From assembly GCA_937926415.1 (NCBI GenBank), contig CALBAF010000524.1:1-6212 (forward strand): a stretch of DNA of 6,212 nucleotides. The letters run 5' to 3'. Both the position numbers and the translations under genes were made by a program. The number at the start of each line of letters is the position of its first letter. Position 1 is the stretch's first letter. The DNA comes from an uncultured Actinomyces sp. (lineage in GTDB: Bacteria; Actinomycetota; Actinomycetes; Actinomycetales; Actinomycetaceae). The notes under the pieces are model-generated. The model was given only the letters and a program-made list of their open reading frames with translations, made no database searches and was not told where the DNA came from. Shown here in pieces: positions 1-6,212 of the stretch.

Positions 1-834
1 TGCCGGCTCGGATGCCGGGGCAGCCTCGCGGGCGGCTGCAATGCGCTCGGCGACGGCGGCGGAGTTGATCGAGGAGGTTTCGAGGGAGTCGGCCTTGCGT
101 CGCTCTTCGATGCGGGCCTCGCGGATCTTACGCAGACGCAGGAGCTGCCAGCGCGTGAGGAACAGCGCGAGGGCAATCAGCGCGAAGACGCAGGCGGCGA
201 GGAACGCAATGATGGCGAGCGTGTTGGTCTGCTCGACCTTCCAGGTCAGCGTCAGCGTCAGGTCGCCGGGGCCAGCGGCCGACGCGGCGAGAGCGGAACG
301 GCCCGACGGAACGTTTTCGAGGTCCAGGCTCACGGTACCCTCACCGCTGGCCTGCTTGAACCACATGTCGGAGGAGGCGAGCTGCTGGACCAGGTCCGCG
401 GAGGACGGCTCGGCGAGGGGCTGCGCACCGGACTGGACGCCCGACTGAGCGCCGGACTGGGCCGGGGTGGGCGACGGGACGCGAGTCGGACCAATGGCAT
501 CGTGCGACTCGGCCTTCAGCTTCGTACGGTCCGACTCCACGCCGATGACCTCGGTGTAGGCGGCGTCGCCGATCCAACCCTTGACGTCCTGCGTGGTGCC
601 GATGCTCAGCGTCACGGGCGCGCCCGACTTCGACGTCGCGGTGACCGTCACGTCATCCTTCACGATCGACAGCACGTTACCACGCGTCATGATCAGATCG
701 GTCGCGGACACGACCGACGAGACCTGATGCGTCGGCGGCCGCAGCACGGTCACACCGAGCAGCCCGACGAGCACGCATACGAGAGCCACAACGCCCATCG
801 ACGATGCCGCCACGTATCGCTTAAAGAGTTCCAC
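1..834 (-). CDS. Two-pass membrane protein of unknown function (3' end outside window)
   Basis: An open frame of 278 codons starts at GTG 834 and reaches the left edge without a stop, so the C-terminus is missing. The start is supported by a GAGGAG ribosome binding site 5 bases upstream and by an in-frame TGA just before it. Visible layout: a short N-terminus with K5/R6; a first membrane helix at about residues 8-31; an apparently extracytoplasmic region at about 32-200 rich in Val, Thr and Ser (probably beta); a low-complexity linker at about 119-139 with repeated Gln-Ser-Gly units; a second helix at about 203-226; then a strongly basic, Arg/Glu-rich cytoplasmic tail from R228 that could form a helix or coiled coil. 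Charges fit an N-in, C-in topology. I do not recognise the family. An envelope role is possible from topology only. It is separated from the upstream genes by 116 bases, so it may have its own promoter. Confidence 0.85.
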   Translation of the reverse strand, partial: MELFKRYVAASSMGVVALVCVLVGLLGVTVLRPPTHQVSSVVSATDLIMTRGNVLSIVKDDVTVTATSKSGAPVTLSIGTTQDVKGWIGDAAYTEVIGVESDRTKLKAESHDAIGPTRVPSPTPAQSGAQSGVQSGAQPLAEPSSADLVQQLASSDMWFKQASGEGTVSLDLENVPSGRSALAASAAGPGDLTLTLTWKVEQTNTLAIIAFLAACVFALIALALFLTRWQLLRLRKIREARIEERRKADSLETSSINSAAVAERIAAAREAAPASEPA

Positions 835-839
835 GGTTG

Positions 840-845
840 CTCCTC
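840..845 (-). promoter_or_regulatory. Ribosome binding site of the two-pass membrane protein gene
   Basis: GAGGAG on the minus strand lies 5 bases before GTG 834. It fixes this start over the in-frame ATG 12 codons later. The TGA (846-844) of a tiny upstream frame ending in Cys-Trp-Thr overlaps this site. Confidence 0.75.
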
Positions 846-929
846 ACGTCCAACACCCACACTGCGGGCATTCTTCAGGCTCCACTTTACGTGCTAACCC
901 CGTTGACGGCCGAATTCGCACGCGGGGCA

Positions 930-941
930 GTGATGCATCAC
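930..941. repeat. Perfect 12-bp palindrome GTGATGCATCAC
   Basis: The sequence GTGATGCATCAC equals its own reverse complement. It starts 9 bases past the stop of the small Cys/His gene. CGCGG (921-925) and CCGCG (944-948) flank it as an imperfect outer arm. The symmetry would suit a dimeric regulator such as a GntR-, TetR- or MarR-type repressor. A role as an operator for the membrane gene is inference. A short RNA hairpin is also possible, but the central stem is weak. Confidence 0.45.
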
Positions 942-950
942 ATCCGCGCG

Positions 951-1247
951 TCACAGGGGACGCAATCCACGCCGCCAGCACTCCGAGTGCCAGTGGCGAC
1001 GCCCCTCGACCCCCTGCGGCAGTCCGAAGGGTGCTTCTTCGGGCCACGCGACGACGTGCGCTGTCCCCGCGGGAATCGGACGCAAGCAGGCCGGACAGGT
1101 ATATTCCTTCGCCGAACCGGGCAGGCGGCGCACCTGATAATCGCCGCCGTCAGGGCCACGTTCCGTACGCGGCACGGAGGCGAGGCGGTCCATCTGCAAT
1201 GGACGCACCTCGCCCCACGGTCGTTTCTTGCTTCGCTTACCTCTCAC
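951..1247 (-). CDS. Small CxxC/HxxC putative zinc-binding protein
   Basis: A 98-residue basic protein. It contains CPAC (C51, C54), then H64 in a GTAHVVAWPEE segment, then HWHSEC (H85, H87, C90) followed by Trp and a basic end. The C-x2-C ... H-x-H-x2-C arrangement suggests a single structural zinc site. The pattern CPxC, then an 'HVVAWP' segment, then RRHWHxxCW matches a conserved actinobacterial family often labelled 'ATP/GTP-binding protein' in databases. No Walker A or B motif is visible here, so that label is not supported. The N-terminus (about 1-12) is rich in Lys/Arg and could contact nucleic acid. The GTG start at 1247 overlaps the nagA stop by 4 bases (GTGA) and has no clear ribosome binding site, so translation probably depends on nagA translation. 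The function is unknown. Confidence 0.82.
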   Translation of the reverse strand: MRGKRSKKRPWGEVRPLQMDRLASVPRTERGPDGGDYQVRRLPGSAKEYTCPACLRPIPAGTAHVVAWPEEAPFGLPQGVEGRRHWHSECWRRGLRPL

Positions 1248-2434
1248 GCAACCACAGTGCCACGTCGCCAGACGCGGCGCACAGCGAGGTCAGCGTCAAC
1301 CTCGACGATGTCGGCCTTCTTTCCGGCCGCGAGCGAACCGATCGTGTCATCGCCCAGGATGGTGGCTCCCTGAACGGAGGCCATGTACACCGCGTCGACG
1401 AGCGGGATCCCGCCCTTGGTGACGGCGACGCGCACGCAGTCCATGAGGTGTGCCGTACCGCCGGCGATGGAGTTACCGTGAGCCAGGCGAGCGACACCAT
1501 CCTTGACGATGACGTCCTGAGGGCCGAGCGTGTACTGCCCGTCGGCCATGCCGGCGGCCGCCATTGCATCGGTAATGAGCACGACGTGCTCGCGGCCCAC
1601 CAGCTCGTACACGTCGCGTACGAGCGAGGGATCGACGTGGATGGAGTCGCAGATCAGCTCGGCGACGGCTCCGCCGCGCGCGGCGTCCGACAGGAACTCG
1701 GCGATCGGACCGGTGTCGCGGTGATGCAGCGGGCGCATGCCGTTGAACAGGTGGGTGATCGTCGCGCGGGGGCCGCGCTTGGTCTCCACCTGCGCGAAAC
1801 GCTCACGCGAGTAGGCCAGGGCCTCGCGAGCCTTCACCGAGTTCGAATCGGTATGTCCCCACGACGGCAGCGCTCCCCCGTCAATGAGGGCCTCGGCGAC
1901 CGAGCCGGGTCCGTAGGCGCCCGGCTTCTCGGGGGCAAGGGTCATGGACAGCGCATAGCCCTGGCAGTCCTCGATGAGGGTGCGCGTCAGGTCCGCGTCG
2001 GGATCGACAATAAACGTCGGATCCTGAGCGCCGCAGCGCTCGTGGGAGACGAATGGGCCTTCGAAGTGGATACCGGCGAGTTCGTCGGCCTTCGCCAGCT
2101 CAGCCAAGGTCTTTGCGCGCGCACGCAGCACCTCGGCGGAGGCGGTCACGCAGGAGGCGACCAGGGAGGTCGTGCCGTGACGGCGGTGCTCGAGGACCGC
2201 AACGAGGGCTTCCTCAGCGGTCTCAGCGTTAGGGAAGGACTCTCCGCCGCCGCCGTGGCAGTGCACATCGACAAGGCCGGGCAGGTAGGTCGCATCGCTG
2301 GCCTCGGGCGCCTCGCCCTCGTACTCGGAAACGGGACACACACGGGCAATAGTCGCGCCGTCAAACTCGATAATTCCGTCCTCAACGACGGTATCTTCCA
2401 GAACCAGACGGCCACGCAACACAGAAGTAGTCAT
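1244..2434 (-). CDS. nagA: N-acetylglucosamine-6-phosphate deacetylase
   Basis: A cytoplasmic enzyme of the amidohydrolase superfamily that hydrolyses GlcNAc-6-phosphate to glucosamine-6-phosphate and acetate, feeding amino sugars from chitin, mucin glycans or recycled cell wall into glycolysis. The 396 residues are close to the usual family size. Expected motifs occur in order: PGLVDVHCHGGGG with H58 and H60; GIHFEGPF with E125; WGHTDSN with H194; THLFNGM with H228; CDSIHVD with H266; and LITDAMAAAG with D289, the catalytic acid position. The C-terminal GSLAAGKKADIVEVD (about 366-380) completes the small beta domain. The chosen start is ATG 2434. An in-frame extension to 2485 would add 17 residues unlike NagA, encoded within the end of the upstream gene, so I reject it. 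No strong ribosome binding site precedes the ATG. The gap to the upstream gene is 26 bases. No nagB or sugar transporter lies in the window. Confidence 0.95.
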   Translation of the reverse strand: MTTSVLRGRLVLEDTVVEDGIIEFDGATIARVCPVSEYEGEAPEASDATYLPGLVDVHCHGGGGESFPNAETAEEALVAVLEHRRHGTTSLVASCVTASAEVLRARAKTLAELAKADELAGIHFEGPFVSHERCGAQDPTFIVDPDADLTRTLIEDCQGYALSMTLAPEKPGAYGPGSVAEALIDGGALPSWGHTDSNSVKAREALAYSRERFAQVETKRGPRATITHLFNGMRPLHHRDTGPIAEFLSDAARGGAVAELICDSIHVDPSLVRDVYELVGREHVVLITDAMAAAGMADGQYTLGPQDVIVKDGVARLAHGNSIAGGTAHLMDCVRVAVTKGGIPLVDAVYMASVQGATILGDDTIGSLAAGKKADIVEVDADLAVRRVWRRGTVVA

Positions 2435-2460
2435 GCGATTATTGTGGCACACCTGACACT

Positions 2461-3567
2461 TCACTGCTGTGTCTCGGACAACCATTTCACCCAGTCGCCA
2501 AACGCACGCACAGCAAGTTGGTGCCGCGACTCGTATCCCTTCACCATCACAATCTCGCGCCCCGGCGCCCTCACGGCCACCACTCGTCCACCCTCGACGA
2601 CGATTGGACGGAACATGCCGTTTTTCGCCGGGCAGATCAACGCCTCCCCGGCCTCGTCCGTCAGGCAGGAGCGGTCCCTGTAGCCGACATGTAACTCATC
2701 GAATGACGGAAGTGCGCGCATTATCTCCGCCTCGACGCGGTAGTCTTCCACAAGATCTGCGAGATCTGCGCGAGCCAGACCGCCTCCACATTCTGCAAGA
2801 GGAAGGCCTACGCTCTCCCCCACCACGCGTGCGCCGGCCAACGCTCGACGCGCTTCGGTGAGAGTCAGTCCGGTCCATCTAGCCAGGTCGGCCTCGTCGA
2901 TGGGACCGTGCCCCCAGGCGTAACGCGCTGCGAGGACCGCGAGGGCTTCTTCATGCCCAGGCTCTCCCTTCGCGACCCCGGGAGCGGCCGGAAGTGAGCG
3001 CGCGTCGACAATCAGGTGTTCGCCCGCGCGCACAGGCCCCGCGGTCAGCACACCATCCAGATGGAGGCGCATGATGAGGTGGCGACGCCGTAGCCCTTCC
3101 TGCGCGGATGAAGCTGTCACCGTATCGATCCCATTACTGTCCCACGCCTCGACAAGCTGGACGCGGCTCACTCCCAGGGGTGAAGTCTCCAGCAGGTCAC
3201 ACGCAACCTGAGCCGCACGCTCGACGAGAGCATCATCGAGGCCCAGAGAAAGCGCCTGGCGTTCCCAGGCCGCACGCCGGTGACGCAGCAAACGGCGCAG
3301 CCAATGGTGGTCACGGGCACTCGTGACGTGAACGGTACCGCGCATCGGCCAGGAACGAACCAATTCACCTCGCGCGAACGACTCCTCGACGCGAGCACGC
3401 GACACTCCCGTGCAGCGCACGCCAATCGCCCACGGAATCGCGCTCGCCTGCTGACCTTGCAGTGCCGCCAGATTCTCAACAGCGTCCAGCGGTGAGTGCG
3501 CCGCGGTCGCAGGTACGAGTCCTTGGGCGATGATTCTCCCCAGGCTCACCCTCAGGGATGCGTCCAT
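2461..3567 (-). CDS. HTH_42 winged-helix protein, AlkZ-like DNA glycosylase candidate
   Basis: A 368-residue protein matching the winged-helix DNA-binding (HTH_42, formerly DUF1006) family. Visible hallmarks: LAALQGQQ at 33-40, carrying Q37-G-Q39; RSWPMRGTVHV at 71-81; a middle winged-helix portion (about 100-240); LPSFDELHVGYRDRS at 286-300; and NGMFRPIVVEGGRVVAV at 316-332. Family members that have been studied, AlkZ of Streptomyces and E. coli YcaQ/AlkX, are DNA glycosylases acting on bulky or crosslinking alkyl adducts, and AlkZ uses a Gln-x-Gln motif near position 37-39. The Q37/Q39 pair here fits the AlkZ-type motif, although the middle residue is Gly rather than a larger aliphatic one. 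Glycosylase activity is therefore inferred. The ATG at 3567 shares one base with the nucS stop (TGATG), and there is no clear ribosome binding site, which suggests coupled translation with the mismatch endonuclease. Confidence 0.85.
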   Translation of the reverse strand: MDASLRVSLGRIIAQGLVPATAAHSPLDAVENLAALQGQQASAIPWAIGVRCTGVSRARVEESFARGELVRSWPMRGTVHVTSARDHHWLRRLLRHRRAAWERQALSLGLDDALVERAAQVACDLLETSPLGVSRVQLVEAWDSNGIDTVTASSAQEGLRRRHLIMRLHLDGVLTAGPVRAGEHLIVDARSLPAAPGVAKGEPGHEEALAVLAARYAWGHGPIDEADLARWTGLTLTEARRALAGARVVGESVGLPLAECGGGLARADLADLVEDYRVEAEIMRALPSFDELHVGYRDRSCLTDEAGEALICPAKNGMFRPIVVEGGRVVAVRAPGREIVMVKGYESRHQLAVRAFGDWVKWLSETQQ

Positions 3568-4259
3568 CAGAACAGTCGAGACTCGGGGTCATCCACACCG
3601 CGCATCGCGTCGTAATCCAGGACCACGCAGCGGATACCGCGATCTTCGGCCAGGGTACGCGCCTGCTTCGTGATCTCCTGGGCCGCGAAAATACCGGTCA
3701 CGTCGCCGAGGAGCGCATCGCGCCCCAGCAGAGACAGGTAGCGCGTGAGCTGCTCGACGCCGTCGATGCCGCCGCGGCGCTTCACTTCGATTGCCACGTG
3801 GTTGCCGTCTGCATCGCGAACCATGAGATCCACCGGGCCCACGGGCGTGGGGAACTCGCGGCGCACCAGCTCCCAGCCCTCGCCCAGGATCTGGGGCACC
3901 TGTTCCGCAAGAAGCTCCTGCAGGTGCGCCTCGACGCCGTCCTTGACGAGGCCGGGATCCACACCCAGGTCCTCGGTGACATCCGCGATCACATCGTGGA
4001 TGCGGATGATCAGCTTGTCGTCAGTCTTGTCGGCCTGAACCGTCCAGACCTGCTCGACGCCCTCCTCGTCCTCACCGGGCTCTCCCATGGAAACCGTGCA
4101 GGGAGCCGTCATCCAGTTGAGCGGCTTGTAGGAGCCGCCCTCGGAATGGATGAGGACCGAACCGTCACCTTTGAGCATGATGACGCGCTTGGCGGGGTCC
4201 AGGTGGGCGCTCAGACGACCGGAATAATCAACGGTGCAGGTAGCAATAACAATACGCAC
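3567..4259 (-). CDS. nucS: Mismatch-specific endonuclease NucS/EndoMS
   Basis: A 230-residue protein with full family length. NucS/EndoMS cuts both strands at mismatches and drives the non-canonical mismatch repair of Actinobacteria that lack MutS/MutL. The N-terminal DNA-binding/dimerisation half contains [11 protein letters not shown] (10-20) and GSYKPLNWM (42-50). The C-terminal RecB-like nuclease half contains PVGPVDLMV with D144, then [20 protein letters not shown] with E158, K160 and Q170, which are the metal and catalytic positions of the fold. The last residues, DDPESRLF (223-230), resemble the C-terminal sliding-clamp-binding peptide known for NucS. All key residues look intact. The start is GTG 4259, which gives the standard 'VRIVIA' N-terminus; no strong ribosome binding site is visible. 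It lies 22 bases after the DUF2550 gene and overlaps the next gene by one base. An acidic stretch PGEDEEGVE (61-69) in the N-terminal half may be lineage-specific. Confidence 0.95.
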   Translation of the reverse strand: MRIVIATCTVDYSGRLSAHLDPAKRVIMLKGDGSVLIHSEGGSYKPLNWMTAPCTVSMGEPGEDEEGVEQVWTVQADKTDDKLIIRIHDVIADVTEDLGVDPGLVKDGVEAHLQELLAEQVPQILGEGWELVRREFPTPVGPVDLMVRDADGNHVAIEVKRRGGIDGVEQLTRYLSLLGRDALLGDVTGIFAAQEITKQARTLAEDRGIRCVVLDYDAMRGVDDPESRLF

Positions 4260-4281
4260 CCCGTGAGCTTACCAATCCTGC

Positions 4282-4686
4282 TCACACGAGGCGCGGAGGA
4301 CCGGACTCCACCCAGGAGACCAATCCGTTATATGTCAAGCGTTCCACGGCGACCTCGTAACGATGGTCACCGTACGCCAGGCGCACCTCGACGACGGAAC
4401 CGTCGGCCGAGTGCGCGATCGGGGCAGAGACCTCCATGCCTCGACGTGGGATCGAATACACAGGCTTGAAAGTAAATCCCACCAGCCGATACCAGGACAG
4501 TTCCTCGACGCCATACACGCCGATGCCGGCCGTCCACCCCGAATGAACGTCCGGGCGCGACCAGCAGCGGAACGCCCCCAAACGCGAAACGATCCTGCGG
4601 GCGCGCACATTCATGTACACCCACAGGATCGCCCCGACACACGCGAGGAGAACCGCGCACCAGATCACAATTGTCATCAGGCTCAT
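4282..4686 (-). CDS. DUF2550 family membrane-anchored protein
   Basis: A 134-residue protein with one N-terminal membrane helix (about residues 4-25, from MTIVIWCAVLLACVGAILW) followed by a basic segment RARRIVSRLGAF and a soluble domain. The pattern GAFRCW, then GWTAGIGVYGVEELSWYRLVGF, then PRRGMEV is typical of DUF2550, a family of unknown function usually found directly after atpC in Actinobacteria (M. tuberculosis Rv1312 is the familiar example). The basic residues just after the helix suggest that the soluble domain is cytoplasmic. ATG 4686 is chosen because GAGGAGG sits 5 bases upstream. A longer frame from 4785 would overlap atpC and adds no family-like sequence. The gap to atpC is 25 bases. 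The link to ATP synthase rests on conserved position only. Confidence 0.88.
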   Translation of the reverse strand: MSLMTIVIWCAVLLACVGAILWVYMNVRARRIVSRLGAFRCWSRPDVHSGWTAGIGVYGVEELSWYRLVGFTFKPVYSIPRRGMEVSAPIAHSADGSVVEVRLAYGDHRYEVAVERLTYNGLVSWVESGPPRLV

Positions 4687-4691
4687 GAGGT

Positions 4692-4698
4692 CCTCCTC
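4692..4698 (-). promoter_or_regulatory. Strong ribosome binding site of the DUF2550 gene
   Basis: GAGGAGG on the minus strand lies 5 bases before ATG 4686. It is the best Shine-Dalgarno match in the window and decides the DUF2550 start against the upstream in-frame ATG at 4785. Confidence 0.85.
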
Positions 4699-4711
4699 GC
4701 GTTGCGTCGAA

Positions 4712-4983
4712 TTACTGTTCTGCCACTGTAGCGTGGTCGGCCACGACCGTGACGAAATCCGAGTCAACTGAGGCGAATCCCCCACTGACCTGGAAGGACA
4801 CGACTTCGTCCGCTCGCAACACGGTCACCGTTCCTTCGCTCAGCTGAGCGAGGAGGGGCTGACGGCCCGGCAGAACGCCGAGGCTTCCGTCGACCGTCGG
4901 AAACTGGACGGACGCGGCCGAGCCGTGCCACAGGCGTCCCTCGTGGGAGACGACCTCGACCTGCAAGGACTTGCCCGATGCCA

Positions 4984-4984
<1 letters not shown>
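4712..4984 (-). CDS. atpC: F-type ATP synthase epsilon subunit, short form
   Basis: A 90-residue protein with the N-terminal beta-sandwich of F1 epsilon: LQVEVVSHEGRLWHGSAASV at 7-26, TVDGSLGVLPGRQPLLAQL at 30-48, and FQVSGGFASVDSDFVTVVAD at 64-83. This domain joins the central stalk to the c-ring and is needed for rotary coupling. The chain stops right after the sandwich, at VAEQ. The C-terminal helical hairpin of longer epsilon subunits (about 120-140 residues), which can brake ATP hydrolysis, is absent. No remnant of it is seen after the TAA, so it looks like a natural short form and not a frameshift. ATG 4984 shares one base with the atpD stop (TGATG), and AAGGA (4991-4995) inside the end of atpD serves as ribosome binding site. 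Confidence 0.95.

Positions 4985-6212
<1,228 letters not shown>

Larger units (their letters stand above)
835..950 (-). other. Intergenic region with palindrome and possible leader
   Basis: This 116-base gap is by far the longest non-coding stretch in the window. It holds a perfect 12-bp palindrome (930-941) next to the stop of the upstream gene, a TAAAGT hexamer (minus strand, about 891-886 region, just before GTG 885) that resembles a -10 box but has no good -35 partner, and two candidate tiny ORFs that end at or overlap the start of the membrane gene. No T-tract follows the palindrome, so it does not look like an intrinsic terminator. A promoter for the membrane gene is likely somewhere here, but I cannot place it firmly. 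Confidence 0.4.

Noticed and set aside
921..948. Intrinsic terminator after the small Cys/His gene
   Set aside because: The hairpin is interrupted by an uneven internal loop, and no T-tract follows on the minus strand.
844..1047. 67-codon minus-strand frame overlapping the end of the Cys/His gene
   Set aside because: Most of it is an out-of-frame shadow of the small zinc-binding-like gene. Only its last 13 codons, lying in the intergenic gap, are considered as a possible leader.
951..1247. Nucleotide-binding function for the small Cys/His protein, as suggested by the usual database label
   Set aside because: No Walker A, Walker B or other nucleotide-binding motif is visible in the 98 residues.
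2435..2485. In-frame 17-residue N-terminal extension of nagA
   Set aside because: It overlaps the end of the upstream gene, and the added residues do not resemble NagA. ATG 2434 gives a normal N-terminus.
1031..2683. Plus-strand open frame of 550 codons opposite nagA and part of the HTH_42 gene
   Set aside because: It lies antisense to well-recognised genes and has no recognisable motif. Long stop-free antisense frames are expected in GC-rich coding DNA.
3558..4469. Plus-strand open frame of 303 codons opposite nucS and DUF2550
   Set aside because: It is an antisense shadow of two conserved genes, has no domain-like sequence, and crosses the intergenic gap without its own signals.
4687..4785. 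In-frame N-terminal extension of the DUF2550 gene overlapping atpC
   Set aside because: The extension is polar and unlike the family. GAGGAGG 5 bases before ATG 4686 marks the start.

Overview
The window is a tightly packed, GC-rich (by eye), all-minus-strand stretch of an actinobacterial chromosome. Gene content and order (F-type ATP synthase beta, then epsilon, then a DUF2550 membrane protein, then the NucS/EndoMS mismatch endonuclease) are typical of Actinobacteria. The short epsilon subunit and the overall protein style suggest a fermentative member of Actinomycetaceae (Actinomyces/Schaalia-like). The genus is inference only.

Layout in the direction of transcription (right to left): atpD, whose 5' end lies outside the window (6212-4984); atpC (4984-4712); a DUF2550 protein (4686-4282); nucS (4259-3567); an HTH_42/AlkZ-like winged-helix protein (3567-2461); nagA (2434-1244); a small CxxC/HxxC zinc-binding-like protein (1247-951); a 116-base gap with a perfect 12-bp palindrome and candidate tiny leader ORFs; and a membrane protein of unknown function (834 to the left edge, 3' end outside).

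The first seven genes abut or overlap (two TGATG junctions, one GTGA junction, gaps of 22-26 bases), so they are probably co-transcribed, at least in part. Three themes are combined: energy coupling (atpDC), DNA repair (nucS plus the AlkZ-like glycosylase candidate) and amino-sugar catabolism/cell-wall recycling (nagA). Two conserved but uncharacterised actinobacterial families (DUF2550 and the small Cys/His protein) are interspersed.

No RNA genes, mobile elements, CRISPR arrays or convincing terminators are visible. There is no gene-free stretch longer than 300 bases. I see no clearly new system. The items most worth a second look are the nucS/AlkZ-like coupling, the nagA-coupled Cys/His protein, the very short epsilon subunit, and the 835-950 intergenic region.
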